Source: Aliiroseovarius salicola
GTDB lineage: Bacteria; Pseudomonadota; Alphaproteobacteria; Rhodobacterales; Rhodobacteraceae
DNA: 64,000 nt
Reading direction: 5' to 3'
NCBI RefSeq assembly: GCF_027891095.1
Contig: NZ_JAQIIO010000003.1
Coordinates: 186,001-250,000, forward strand
The notes under the pieces were generated by a model that saw nothing but the letters and a program-made list of their open reading frames with translations, was not told the origin of the DNA and ran no database searches. Below, in pieces: positions 37,225 to 46,089 of the stretch. Position numbers and translations under genes: made by a program. How positions within the stretch are numbered: position 1 is the first letter of the stretch; each line of letters opens with the position of its first letter.

Positions 37225-37877
37225 TTGCACTTCTGATCCGAGATCTGCGGCTTGCCATGCGGGCAGGGGGCGGCTTTGGTCTTGGCCTTGCGTTCTTCCT
37301 GATTGTCTCGACGCTCGTTCCCTTTGGTGTGGGACCGGAAGGTGATATCCTGAGCCGCATCGCGCCGGGTATCCTCTGGGTAGGTGCGCTTCTGGCTTGC
37401 CTTTTGTCACTTGACCGCATCTTTCAACTCGACTTCGAAGACGGTTCGCTGGATCTGCTGGCCACCTCCCCGATCCCGCTTGAGGGGATCGTTGCCATCA
37501 AAGCACTGGCGCACTGGTTGGTCACAGGCCTTCCATTGACGCTGGCCGCGCCGTTCTTTGGCGCGCTGATGCAGCTGGAAAGCCCCGGCTTTTCATGGAT
37601 CTTCGTCACGTTGCTTCTGGGCACGCCTGCGCTCTCGATGATTGGTGCTTTTGGCGCGGCCCTTACCGTGGGGCTGAAGCGCGGGGGGCTGCTGATGTCG
37701 CTTCTGGTCCTGCCGCTTTACATCCCGACTCTGATCTTCGGGGCCGAGGCTGCCACCCGCGGCATGGCCGGGTTTTCTGCCACCACGCCGCTTTTGATGA
37801 TGGCAGGCATCACCGCAGGATCGATCGCGCTGCTGCCATTTGCCGCCTCGGCTGCTTTGCGTGTTAATCTTAGATAG
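37221..37877 (+). CDS. ccmB: heme exporter membrane protein CcmB
   Basis: Membrane partner of CcmA, 218 residues with six hydrophobic segments. The opening [20 protein letters not shown] and the segment [21 protein letters not shown] are conserved in CcmB. It directly follows ccmA in an overlapping arrangement. Confidence 0.95.
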   Translation: MIALLIRDLRLAMRAGGGFGLGLAFFLIVSTLVPFGVGPEGDILSRIAPGILWVGALLACLLSLDRIFQLDFEDGSLDLLATSPIPLEGIVAIKALAHWLVTGLPLTLAAPFFGALMQLESPGFSWIFVTLLLGTPALSMIGAFGAALTVGLKRGGLLMSLLVLPLYIPTLIFGAEAATRGMAGFSATTPLLMMAGITAGSIALLPFAASAALRVNLR

Positions 37878-37955
37878 GCCTGAGATAAATCAAGTCACCA
37901 GGATGTGACATCCGTTAGTGTTGCGCTCATGACTGCCACCGATTAGAGGACAGAT

Positions 37956-38744
37956 ATGTCACAATCGACGACCAACCGTTCCACCAAAAGATCGCTGGGC
38001 CAGCGCATGAATGCGCTGTGGGAATATGCCAACCCGGTAAAGTTCATGGCTTTGTCGGGAAAGGTGCTGCCTTGGGCCGTTGCGCTTTGCGTGATCACCT
38101 TGGTGCCGGGCCTGATCTGGGGCTTCTTCTTCACCCCCGAAGCCGCGAATTTTGGTAATTCCGTCAAGATCATCTACGTCCATGTGCCGTCATCGACCAT
38201 GGCGATCAACATCTGGGTGATGATGCTTGTCACCTCGCTGATCTGGCTCATCCGACGCCACCATGTGTCCGCCCTTGCGGCAAAAGCTGCGGCAATGATC
38301 GGGGTGACCATGACGGTGATTTCGCTCATCACAGGCGCCGTTTGGGGCCAGCCGATGTGGGGCACCTATTGGGCTTGGGACCCGCGCCTGACGTCGTTTC
38401 TGATTCTGTTCCTGTTCTACCTCGGCTACATGGCGCTTTGGGCCGCGATCGAGAACCCGGATACCGCCGCTGATCTGACTTCGGTCCTTTGCGTCGTGGG
38501 CTCGGTTTTTGCGCTTTTGTCGCGCTATGCCGTGAACTTCTGGAACCAGGGCCTGCATCAGGGCGCATCCCTATCGCTTGATAAGGAAGAGCATGTGTCC
38601 GATGTCTATTGGCAGCCGCTGGTGCTCGCCATCATTGGCTTTGGGTTCCTCTTCGTGGTGCTTTTGCTGGTGCGCACCCGCACCGAAGTGCGTCGCCGTC
38701 GCCTGCATGCCCTGATGGCTCGTGAAAGGATGATCGATGCTTGA
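37956..38744 (+). CDS. ccmC: heme handling protein CcmC
   Basis: Membrane protein that presents heme to CcmE in c-type cytochrome assembly. It is 262 residues with six helices; the tryptophan-rich heme-binding loop reads WGQPMWGTYWAWDPRLTS, and heme-ligand histidines are expected in VHVPSSTMAI and NQGLHQGAS. The N-terminus is about 20 residues longer than usual. It overlaps the ccmD start by 8 bases. Confidence 0.95.
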   Translation: MSQSTTNRSTKRSLGQRMNALWEYANPVKFMALSGKVLPWAVALCVITLVPGLIWGFFFTPEAANFGNSVKIIYVHVPSSTMAINIWVMMLVTSLIWLIRRHHVSALAAKAAAMIGVTMTVISLITGAVWGQPMWGTYWAWDPRLTSFLILFLFYLGYMALWAAIENPDTAADLTSVLCVVGSVFALLSRYAVNFWNQGLHQGASLSLDKEEHVSDVYWQPLVLAIIGFGFLFVVLLLVRTRTEVRRRRLHALMARERMIDA

Positions 38745-38889
38745 GCTTGGTAAATATGCCGACGCAATCCTGTGGTCCTGGGGTCTGACCCTGCTGCTGG
38801 TTGGATTGTTGATCCTCGTCACCATCCGGTCGAGTCGCAAAGTAAGGGCTGACCTTCAAGCCGCTGAGGAGCGCCGCAAAAATGGCTGA
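38737..38889 (+). CDS. ccmD: heme exporter protein CcmD
   Basis: A 50-residue single-helix membrane protein that binds CcmC and helps release heme-loaded CcmE. The helix (LTLLLVGLLILVTI) is preceded by LELGKYADAILWSWG, a family signature start, and followed by a basic tail. The gene starts 8 bases before the ccmC stop and its own end overlaps ccmG by 8 bases, so ccmCDG is one translationally packed unit. It is short, but sequence and position make it clear. Confidence 0.92.
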   Translation: MLELGKYADAILWSWGLTLLLVGLLILVTIRSSRKVRADLQAAEERRKNG

Positions 38890-39439
38890 GAAGAAAAAAA
38901 TCTCTTGGTTGATGTTGCTTCCGATAATCCTATTCGGTGGCTTGGCCACGATGTTCATGTGGGGCATGTCAAACGGCAAAGATGCACGCACACTGCCGTC
39001 GACCCGTGAAGGCGGGGTTGTCCCGGCGCTGACCGTATCTCCTTTGGGAACGGGGGTGGAGTTCACGCAGGAAGACCTGACAAATGGCGGCGTGAAACTG
39101 GTGAATTTCTGGGCCAGCTGGTGCGCTCCCTGTCGTGTGGAACATCCGCAGTTGGAAACTTTGGCCCGTGAAGGTGTGACCATCTACGGCATCAACTACA
39201 AGGATGAAGACACCAAGGCGCTGCGCTTTCTTGAGGAGCTGGGCAATCCCTATGTGTCACTGATGGCTGACAAGAAGGGTCGTACCGGGCTCGATTGGGG
39301 TCTTTATGGGGTGCCGGAAACCTTCGTGATCGACAAGGATGGCGTGGTTATCAAACGCTTTGCAGGCCCGATCACCGAAAGCATCCTCGACAGCGTGATC
39401 CGTCCAGCTATTACCGAGGCGGAAGCTAGCGGAAGCTGA
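38882..39439 (+). CDS. ccmG: thiol:disulfide interchange protein CcmG (DsbE)
   Basis: Periplasmic, membrane-anchored thioredoxin-like protein that keeps apocytochrome c thiols reduced for heme attachment. An anchor helix (about residues 10-28) is followed by a thioredoxin fold with the redox motif WCAPC (Cys81, Cys84) and the cis-proline in GLYGVPETFVIDKDG. Length 185 is typical. It ends the ccm run and is followed by a strong terminator. Confidence 0.96.
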   Translation: MAEKKKISWLMLLPIILFGGLATMFMWGMSNGKDARTLPSTREGGVVPALTVSPLGTGVEFTQEDLTNGGVKLVNFWASWCAPCRVEHPQLETLAREGVTIYGINYKDEDTKALRFLEELGNPYVSLMADKKGRTGLDWGLYGVPETFVIDKDGVVIKRFAGPITESILDSVIRPAITEAEASGS

Positions 39440-39501
39440 GGTTTACGCGGTCAGATGCAATATTGTGAGGGACCCGGCAAAGGCCAGGGCTTCAAAAATT
39501 G

Positions 39502-39545
39502 AAAAGGGGATATGTCGCAGAATGTGCCGCATATCCCCTTTTTGC
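39502..39545. terminator. bidirectional terminator after ccmG
   Basis: Thirteen-base arms AAAAGGGGATATG (39502-39514) and CATATCCCCTTTT (39530-39542) with A or T runs on both sides; serves ccmG and the convergent SDR gene. Confidence 0.9.
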
Positions 39546-39571
39546 ATCCGAGGGTTAAGATTTCGTGTGGA

Positions 39572-40282
39572 TCAGAGCCGATACCCTCCAGAGACGGTCA
39601 GGACCTCTCCGGTAATGAACCCGGCCGCGTCACTCAGAAGAAACCGGGTTGGCCCCGCGATATCCTGTGGTACGCCGACACGCCCCAAAGCGCTGTCTGC
39701 ACGCAGTTCATTCAACACGTCATCCGGACGAGGCGCATAGTCGCGTTCGATGGGACCCGGAGCGATGGCGTTCACCCGAATGCCGCGCACCCCCAATGCT
39801 TTGGCCTGCGCCTTGGTCATCGCAACTAAGGCAGCTTTGCTGGCTGCATAGGCTCCGGCACTCGCAGGAGGGGAGGTGGCATTGACCGAGGCGATGTTCA
39901 CAACAGCGGCCCCCTTGGACATATGGGGCAGGGCTGCGGCCACAATCGCCGCCGGAGCTGTCACATTAGCCTGATAGATCATGGCGTGGCGGGCGGCATC
40001 GACCTCATCTACGGGGGTCTCTTTCACAATGCCTGCGTTGTTTACGATGGCGTCGATTTGCCCGAAGGCCGACACCGCCATTTTTACCACTTCCGCTGGT
40101 TCTTCCGGATCCGTGAGGTCGGCGCGAAAAGCGATGTTTCCAGGGTTCTTTGCCACAAAAATCTTGCCCGGCGTCTTGTCTGAGTAATAGGTGAGCACGA
40201 CATTGTGGTCCCGGACCAGATCATCCGCGATAGCGCGGCCGATACCGCGTGCTCCTCCGGTAATGAGCACAGTCTTTTTCAT
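39572..40282 (-). CDS. short-chain dehydrogenase/reductase (FabG-like)
   Basis: A 236-residue SDR. The cofactor motif is GGARGIGRAIA (residues 8-18), NNAG is in AIVNNAGIVKET, catalytic Ser in VVNIASVNA, and the YxxxK pair is YAASK. The C-terminal FITGEVLTVSGGYRL is the common ending of FabG-like members. Substrate unknown; the gene is alone between two terminators. Confidence 0.9.
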   Translation of the reverse strand: MKKTVLITGGARGIGRAIADDLVRDHNVVLTYYSDKTPGKIFVAKNPGNIAFRADLTDPEEPAEVVKMAVSAFGQIDAIVNNAGIVKETPVDEVDAARHAMIYQANVTAPAAIVAAALPHMSKGAAVVNIASVNATSPPASAGAYAASKAALVAMTKAQAKALGVRGIRVNAIAPGPIERDYAPRPDDVLNELRADSALGRVGVPQDIAGPTRFLLSDAAGFITGEVLTVSGGYRL

Positions 40283-40530
40283 TGGCTTCTCCCCTTTGTC
40301 TGAAAGGGTAACACGTTGCGCATGAAGAGAAAATGCAAACCAAACTCAAAGGTGGATCGAAATGAAACGCCTGTGTCGGCGCGTTCACCCAGAGGAGGGG
40401 TGATGCCCAAAATAGGAGGTAGAGGTGAACATATGAAAGGAAGATTGTAACAATATGCTCGCAAAACCTTGATTGGCCCCCGGGTTTTGGCTGCTGTATC
40501 ACAGTGGTACAAGATGTATGAGGTGAATAA

Positions 40531-41247
40531 ATGCGGGCAATTCTTGGTGCTGCACTGGCCATGGCCATGTCGCTTGGATCAGCTCAGGCTGGTGAGCGGT
40601 CGCTTTTGGTGGTCGAATTGTTCACTTCGCAAGGTTGCTCTTCCTGCCCGCCTGCCGACAGGATGTTGGCAGAAATGTCGGAACGGGATGACCTGCTGCC
40701 CTTGGCATTTCATGTGGATTACTGGGACTATATCGGCTGGAAAGACACCTTTGCCCAACCACAATTCACCGAACGGCAGGAAGGATATCGCCGGGTTGCG
40801 AAGGCACGTTACAAATATACTCCGCAAATGGTTGTCGGGGGGGTGACCCATGCTGTTGGGAACCGCCCAATGGAAGTTCTGGATGCACTGGAAAAGCACC
40901 GCGAGCTGACAGATCAAGTCATGCTTTACGCCAAAGCGACTGACGGTGGGATGGTTGTGACCGCCCAGACTGTGACCCATAAGGCGCAAGAGGCGCCGAT
41001 GGTGGCGTTGCTGGTTAATTTCAAACCCAATGAAACGGTGATGATCACCCGTGGGGAAAATGCCGGAAGTCAGATCAACTATTCCCATATCGTTACTAAG
41101 CTGACGGCGGTTACCAACTGGGATGGGGCAGGCAAGCTGGAGCTTACATTGCCCTCACTGGGTGAGGATTCCGCTGCCCTGCTTTTGCAGTCTGTGACCG
41201 ATAAGGGCTATCCTGGTGCGATCCAGGCTGCGATCCGATTGAAATAA
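40531..41247 (+). CDS. DUF1223 thioredoxin-like secreted protein
   Basis: A 238-residue secreted or periplasmic protein of the DUF1223 family. A signal peptide ends at about residue 20 (SAQA/GERS). Near the start of the mature part is a redox-like motif FTSQGCSSCPPAD with Cys36 and Cys39, followed by HVDYWDYIGWKD and a thioredoxin-like fold. Role in oxidative protein modification is suspected from the motif but not shown. Confidence 0.88.
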   Translation: MRAILGAALAMAMSLGSAQAGERSLLVVELFTSQGCSSCPPADRMLAEMSERDDLLPLAFHVDYWDYIGWKDTFAQPQFTERQEGYRRVAKARYKYTPQMVVGGVTHAVGNRPMEVLDALEKHRELTDQVMLYAKATDGGMVVTAQTVTHKAQEAPMVALLVNFKPNETVMITRGENAGSQINYSHIVTKLTAVTNWDGAGKLELTLPSLGEDSAALLLQSVTDKGYPGAIQAAIRLK

Positions 41248-41262
41248 CCCGTTGCGAGAGGA

Positions 41263-42156
41263 TTAGCGGTCGTTCTGGCGCTCGGTCGGAATTTGCCAGC
41301 GATTGTGGATCCAAAGAAACTGATCCATATTCTGGCGAACCTGTGCCTCAAGACTGTCATTGATAGCCTGCATCATCTCGTTCGGATCGCCGTGGGGGAT
41401 CGGTTTCTCGATCACCATGTCGAAATCCACGCCGTTTTCCCGTCGTACTCCATAGGCGCAGAACACCTGGGCATCATATTTCAGAGCCATTTCCGCAGTG
41501 GAAATCGGGGTGAGAGCATCTTGGCCGAAAAAGCTGAGCATCTCTCCGTCATCCGCGCGCTGGTCTGCTAGGATAGCAATCATGTTTCCCGATTTCAGGT
41601 GCCTCAACATTTCCGTCAAACCCCTGCGCCCCTGCGGAAACACGGGTTTGGCAACAGTCTCGAGCGCGTTGCGATAGTAGAGATCAAAATACTTGTTGGC
41701 GAATGGGCGATATAATGCGCCGATCGAAAACCCATTTTGCACCATGGCGAGGCGCATCACATCGTAATTTCCGAAATGTCCTGAAACGCCGATGATCGGG
41801 CGACCGGCCTCACGCGCCTCGATCAGCGCGTCCACCCCGGGACCCGTCAGCTCCAACTTGCCCAGATGGCGCACAAAATCGTCTGAAGAAAACAGCTCTG
41901 CCAGAACCCGGCCCGCGTTGTTGGGAACAGCACGCTCCAGTCGCTTGATTTCCGCGGGATCCATATCCGGAAAGATCAGGCGCAGATTGTTGCGTACACG
42001 CTTGCGATACCCCGCCAAAGGGGCAACCAGAGTGGAGGTCAGCCAGCCGATGGCTTTGATCCGGGCGCGATAAGGAAGAAGCTTTGGCAAACCAAGAACA
42101 GCGCGCAGGGCCAGATAGGCCAGATACGCCTTTGGTTCAAAATCCGATTTTGCCAT
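41263..42156 (-). CDS. lysophospholipid / lipid A acyltransferase, LpxL family
   Basis: An acyl-ACP-dependent acyltransferase, 297 residues, of the LpxL/HtrB group that adds secondary acyl chains in lipid A or to lysolipids. The catalytic HX4D motif is VSGHFGNYD. Other conserved parts are AILADQRADDGEMLSFFGQ and FLWIHNRW at the C-terminus. ATG at 42156 is preceded by GGGAACTC; the longer frame upstream (42189) starts with a non-family residue run. Gram-negative relatives use myristoyl or lauroyl ACP. Confidence 0.9.
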   Translation of the reverse strand: MAKSDFEPKAYLAYLALRAVLGLPKLLPYRARIKAIGWLTSTLVAPLAGYRKRVRNNLRLIFPDMDPAEIKRLERAVPNNAGRVLAELFSSDDFVRHLGKLELTGPGVDALIEAREAGRPIIGVSGHFGNYDVMRLAMVQNGFSIGALYRPFANKYFDLYYRNALETVAKPVFPQGRRGLTEMLRHLKSGNMIAILADQRADDGEMLSFFGQDALTPISTAEMALKYDAQVFCAYGVRRENGVDFDMVIEKPIPHGDPNEMMQAINDSLEAQVRQNMDQFLWIHNRWQIPTERQNDR

Positions 42157-42276
42157 GAGTTCCCTTTGGCTTGCCTGCAGATCCCGCACCTGCGGGCCAT
42201 GGTCGTGGCTCAGGTATAAATCTGCGTGGGGTGATCCGCAAGCCGATCAGGGAGCGGGACAATCTCCGATTGTTGA

Positions 42277-43377
42277 CTAGTCTTCGCCTTCGGCAATCAA
42301 CAGGATTTCGCCAGCCCCCTCCATTTCCCGGATACGTGCAATAATCGAATTCATTGCGGCTTCTCCGTCCGAAGTCTTTACCTTGCCCAAGGTCTGCATT
42401 TCTTCACGGATCTGTTCCGCCATACGTTTGGAAATGGCGTTCAGGAAGAACTCGGCGACAGGCTCCAGCTCTCCTGTTGCGGCGGCCAGTGCGGTGATCA
42501 GGACAGCCTGATCGATGTCTTTGGTGACTTTTGGCACATCGTGCGGGTCCACCCGGTCTGGAATATTGGCAAAGGTGAAAATCGCCTTTCGTACCTCATA
42601 CGCAAATGTCTCATCCTCTTCTGTCAATCCGCTCAAAACGTCATCGCGCGTGGCGGCAGGTGAAAAATTCAGGATGGCGCCAACGCGTTCCACTGGTCCT
42701 TCGTCAAACGCGCTGACCGGTTGAGCCTCAAATTGTTCTGCCAGAGAGCGCCCGATTTTATCGACCACATCCGGGTCGATATTTTCTGTCAACGACACCG
42801 CATAAGCGACCTTGCGGGCCCGTGGGCCGGGCATTTTCCCCAGCAGCTCTGCCGCCACGGATACTTTGAGTTTGGACAGCAAAACCGCCGCAACCTCAGC
42901 GCTTTCACGTTCGAGAACAGGCAATAGCCTCTGTGGATCCAACCCAGTGATGGTGTCCCAAGGATTACCTACGACCTTTACACCGGCATTTTTCCGCACC
43001 CGCGAGATCATGGCCGGATCAAGCGAGCCATCCAGCAATTGCAACGCCCCTTCCAGCCCGCCTGAAAAGGCCAGGCCAACATCCTGCAATTCGCTCAGAA
43101 ATTCTTCGATGACCGATGTCACGGTGGTTTTGTCGACCAGCCGCAAATCCGTCATATGTTCGATTAGGTCGCTCTGCGTCTTTTCTGGCATGTCCGCCAA
43201 CGGCAAATGCGCGCCTTCAGACAGCAAGAGCCGCACGATGATTGCGGCTTTCTTCTTTTTGGATAGATGGCGTGTTGGTGGGATTTGCGCTGGATGGTGC
43301 CCCCCCATGACGTGAGGGTCCGGTAATTCACCGGGCAACATCACGTCGCTATCCTTCGGCGTAAGCGCGTTGTTCAA
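42277..43377 (-). CDS. fliG: flagellar motor switch protein FliG, isolated copy
   Basis: A 366-residue FliG-like rotor protein of the flagellar C-ring. The SKKKKAAIIVRLLLSEGAHLPL element, the middle domain and the C-terminal ending EAAMNSIIARIREMEGAGEILL match FliG. No other flagellar gene is in the window, so this copy is separated from a structural cluster, as in several Roseobacters. A near-consensus CtrA box lies 47-62 bases upstream, consistent with cell-cycle-linked motility control. The C-terminal torque helix appears somewhat changed from the E. coli sequence. Confidence 0.85.
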   Translation of the reverse strand: MNNALTPKDSDVMLPGELPDPHVMGGHHPAQIPPTRHLSKKKKAAIIVRLLLSEGAHLPLADMPEKTQSDLIEHMTDLRLVDKTTVTSVIEEFLSELQDVGLAFSGGLEGALQLLDGSLDPAMISRVRKNAGVKVVGNPWDTITGLDPQRLLPVLERESAEVAAVLLSKLKVSVAAELLGKMPGPRARKVAYAVSLTENIDPDVVDKIGRSLAEQFEAQPVSAFDEGPVERVGAILNFSPAATRDDVLSGLTEEDETFAYEVRKAIFTFANIPDRVDPHDVPKVTKDIDQAVLITALAAATGELEPVAEFFLNAISKRMAEQIREEMQTLGKVKTSDGEAAMNSIIARIREMEGAGEILLIAEGED

Positions 43378-43423
43378 GGCTGCACTCCAATTGCCCGTCT
43401 TTCAGGCAATGTGCCAGACCCGC

Positions 43424-43439
43424 GTTAACAGCAGCTTAC
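43424..43439 (-). promoter_or_regulatory. candidate CtrA binding site upstream of fliG
   Basis: On the minus strand GTAA, seven bases, TTAAC. The CtrA consensus in alphaproteobacteria is TTAA-N7-TTAAC; one base differs. Sits 47-62 bases before the fliG start. Confidence 0.5.
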
Positions 43440-43476
43440 TTTGTCTCGGAAACTCAATGTGATGAGATCGGTTTGA

Positions 43477-43638
43477 TCACCCGGTTACTTCGGGCACACA
43501 GGTTTTCGCATCATCGCTCCAGACATATCCGGTCAGGCAGCTTTGCGCCTGCTTTTGATGCTGCTCACAGGCGTGTGCCGGGGTGAGGATTGAAGCGGCG
43601 ACCAGTACGAGGCTGGCCAAAAGTGTACGAATGAACAT
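43477..43638 (-). CDS. small secreted protein, 53 residues
   Basis: A short gene starting MFIRTLLASLVLVAASIL, whose signal peptide probably ends at THAHA-like PAHA (residue 23), leaving a 30-residue mature part with three cysteines (CEQHQKQAQSC and TCVPE). GGAGGG lies six bases before the ATG. The start and its ribosome binding site are inside a stem of eight pairs (43636-43643 with 43659-43666). It lies just upstream of purB's end on the same strand. Function unknown. Confidence 0.75.
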   Translation of the reverse strand: MFIRTLLASLVLVAASILTPAHACEQHQKQAQSCLTGYVWSDDAKTCVPEVTG

Positions 43639-43705
43639 GGGGCCCTCCATCTAGAAGAGCCCCATGGTAGCATAGATCTTGAAAATCCCAAAATCGGGCA
43701 GGTGT

Positions 43706-45010
43706 TTATTCGCCAAACACGCGTTTGAAGATCGTGTCGACATGTTTGGTGTGATACCCCATGTCGAATTTTTCGTTGATCGCCTCTTCACCAAGAGCTG
43801 CAACCACGGCTTCGTCCGCCAAAAGAAGCTCGCGGAAATCGAGGCGTTCTTCCCAGACCTTAAGGGCGTTGCGCTGCACCATGGAATAGGCGTCTTCGCG
43901 GCTGACACCAGCTTGGGTCAACGCCAGCAACACGCGCTGCGACATCACCAGACCGGGGAATTTGTTCATGTTGTCCAGCATGTTGTCGGGGAAGATCAGC
44001 ATCTTGTCCACGACACCGGCCAGACGGTGCAGGGCAAAGTCCAGCGTCACGGTGGCATCGGGGCCAATCGCGCGCTCGACCGACGAGTGCGAGATGTCAC
44101 GCTCGTGCCACAGCGCCACGTTTTCCATGGCCGGCACAACGGCCATACGTACCAGACGGGCCAGGCCGGTCAGGTTTTCGGTCAGAACCGGGTTCTTCTT
44201 GTGCGGCATCGCGGATGAACCTTTTTGGCCCATCGAGAAGAACTCGGCGCCTTCCAGAACCTCGGTGCGCTGCATGTGGCGGATTTCCACGGCGATATTT
44301 TCGATCGACGATGCAATCACACCCAGTGTGGCAAAGAACATGGCGTGGCGGTCGCGCGGGATAACCTGTGTGCTGATTGGCTCCGGACGCAGGCCCAGCT
44401 TCTCGCAGACATGTTCTTCAACGGCCGGGTCAATATTGGCAAAGGTGCCAACCGCGCCGGAAATTGCGCCGGTGGCAATCTCATAGCGGGCCTTTTCCAG
44501 ACGGTTCTTGTTGCGGTCCATTTCCGCATAGAAACGCGCAAAGGTCAGACCCATGGTGGTGGGTTCAGCGTGGATGCCGTGGCTGCGGCCTACACGCACG
44601 GTGTCTTTATGCTCCAACGCGCGCTTCTTCAGGGCGGCAAGCACCTTGTCCATCCCTTCCAGCAGGATATCAGCGGCGCGCACAAGCTGCACGTTCAGGC
44701 AGGTGTCCAGAACGTCTGACGAGGTCATGCCCTGATGCACAAACCGCGCTTCATCCGAACCTACATGTTCGGCGAGATGGGTCAGGAAGGCGATGACGTC
44801 ATGTTTTGTTACGGCTTCGATTTCATCGATGCGCGCCACGTCAAATTCCACATCCTTGGCTTTCCAGACGGCGTCTGCGTTTTCGCGCGGGATCACGCCA
44901 AGATCGGCCATGGCGTCGCAGGCGTGGGCCTCGATTTCATACCAGATTTTGAACTTGGATTCAGGCGACCAGATGGCGACCATTTCGGGGCGGGAATAGC
45001 GTGGGATCAT
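43706..45010 (-). CDS. purB: adenylosuccinate lyase
   Basis: Cleaves SAICAR and adenylosuccinate in purine synthesis. The signature QKGSSAMPHKKNP and the histidine loop TSSDVLDTCLNVQL are clear; the N-terminal MIPRYSRPEMVAIWSPESKF is characteristic of the 434-residue bacterial enzyme. It is divergent from the small secreted protein at 45.09 kb, which is on the plus strand. Confidence 0.97.
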   Translation of the reverse strand: MIPRYSRPEMVAIWSPESKFKIWYEIEAHACDAMADLGVIPRENADAVWKAKDVEFDVARIDEIEAVTKHDVIAFLTHLAEHVGSDEARFVHQGMTSSDVLDTCLNVQLVRAADILLEGMDKVLAALKKRALEHKDTVRVGRSHGIHAEPTTMGLTFARFYAEMDRNKNRLEKARYEIATGAISGAVGTFANIDPAVEEHVCEKLGLRPEPISTQVIPRDRHAMFFATLGVIASSIENIAVEIRHMQRTEVLEGAEFFSMGQKGSSAMPHKKNPVLTENLTGLARLVRMAVVPAMENVALWHERDISHSSVERAIGPDATVTLDFALHRLAGVVDKMLIFPDNMLDNMNKFPGLVMSQRVLLALTQAGVSREDAYSMVQRNALKVWEERLDFRELLLADEAVVAALGEEAINEKFDMGYHTKHVDTIFKRVFGE

Positions 45011-45091
45011 GTCACGGCCTTTTCAGTTGTGGCTCCGGTTGGCGGTGTCATAGACTGCTGCGGTGCGGCAAATCAAGAGAAGGGCGCGCAG

Positions 45092-45448
45092 ATGAGGCGG
45101 ATTGCGATGCTGTTAGCGACATTCTTTCCAGGATTTGCCGAAATGGCACTGGCTGAAGGCACATTTCACCCTGTGAGTGGAAAAGAGATTCGCACTCTTT
45201 TGACCGATGCGCAGGTGGACTATATCGGAAAGGACGAAAGTGCTTGGCAGTTCTTTCACGCGGATGGGCGCACGCTTTATGGGGTCGGTAGCAGTGAAAG
45301 CTGGGGGCGCTGGAGTGTCCGCGAGGATCAATATTGTTCGACATGGCCGCCATCGTCACATGAAAGCTGTTACGAGATGACCCGGCAAGGAAACACCGTG
45401 CGGTTCATTGGCCCGCGGGGCGACGTCTATGAAGGAGAGGTGAAATGA
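45092..45448 (+). CDS. secreted protein of unknown function
   Basis: A 118-residue protein with a short signal peptide (MRRIAMLLATFFPGFAEMALAEG, cleavage near residue 22). Two cysteines (YCSTWPPSSHESC) lie in the middle, probably as a disulfide pair, followed by a Gly- and Trp-rich beta pattern. ATG at 45092 has AGAAGGG upstream. Its stop overlaps the next gene by four bases (ATGA), so the two are co-translated. Not recognised as a named family. Confidence 0.7.
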   Translation: MRRIAMLLATFFPGFAEMALAEGTFHPVSGKEIRTLLTDAQVDYIGKDESAWQFFHADGRTLYGVGSSESWGRWSVREDQYCSTWPPSSHESCYEMTRQGNTVRFIGPRGDVYEGEVK

Positions 45449-45873
45449 CCCGGCACTTTATCGATTTCGAAGGCCGATGGCTGATCTCCCGGCGGATTGA
45501 GGACGCCAAGGCAGGCAGCAGCGGTAGCTTTGATGGTGTGGCAAGTTTTTCCCCGGATGGGGAAGGGGGCTTTTGCTACGAGGAAGTGGGCGAATTGCGC
45601 CTTCCCGCCGGACCCAACGGACCGACCGCCATGCAGGCCACCCGCCGCTATCTCTGGAAAGCCGACCCAGACGGCGTGCGTGTGCTCTTTGAGGATGGTC
45701 GGGATTTCCATCGCATCAACCTTGCGCAAGACACGGCCACCGGGTTTCACCACTGCCCACCCGATGACTATGAGGTGAGCTACAATTTCTCTCGCTGGCC
45801 GAATTGGCGCGCCACTTGGCAGGTGCGCGGCCCGCGCAAAGATTACATGATGATCACCGATTACCGGCGTTGA
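45445..45873 (+). CDS. DUF6314 family protein
   Basis: A 142-residue protein reading MTRHFIDFEGRWLISRRIED, with repeated beta strands (FEGRWLISR, YLWKADPDGVRVLFEDGRDFH, CPPDDYEVSYNF, WRATWQVRGPRKDY) that suggest a lipocalin or fatty-acid-binding-like barrel. The DUF6314 family has no assigned function. It overlaps the secreted gene upstream by four bases, so the two probably act together. Confidence 0.75.
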   Translation: MTRHFIDFEGRWLISRRIEDAKAGSSGSFDGVASFSPDGEGGFCYEEVGELRLPAGPNGPTAMQATRRYLWKADPDGVRVLFEDGRDFHRINLAQDTATGFHHCPPDDYEVSYNFSRWPNWRATWQVRGPRKDYMMITDYRR

Positions 45874-45907
45874 TCAGCCAGCATTGCCCATCTGTCAGAA
45901 ACACTGC

Positions 45908-45942
45908 CTTTTTTCTTGCTTCAAATACCTCCGCCGGAGGCA
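45908..45942 (-). repeat. dispersed intergenic repeat, copy R6 (short type)
   Basis: On the minus strand CCTCCGGCGGAGGTATTT, GAA, GCAAGAAAAAAG; the sister of R1 near 1.9 kb. Confidence 0.75.
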
Positions 45943-46007
45943 TCTGACCTTTGACCAGACGCGAACCTGGATATTAATCCGATCTGGCGGCAGTATTGAA
46001 TGACCGA

Positions 46008-46038
46008 AAAGGAAAAGGCCCCCTCGTTGGGGGGCCTT
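46008..46038 (-). terminator. terminator after dnaB
   Basis: Arms AAGGCCCCC and GGGGGCCTT (46015-46023 and 46030-46038), with CTTTTCCTTTT following on the minus strand. Confidence 0.85.
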
Positions 46039-46089
46039 GCTCGATAGGGGCCGACCGTGAGTGGTGTGCCCTCCGTATGGTCCTGCGGA

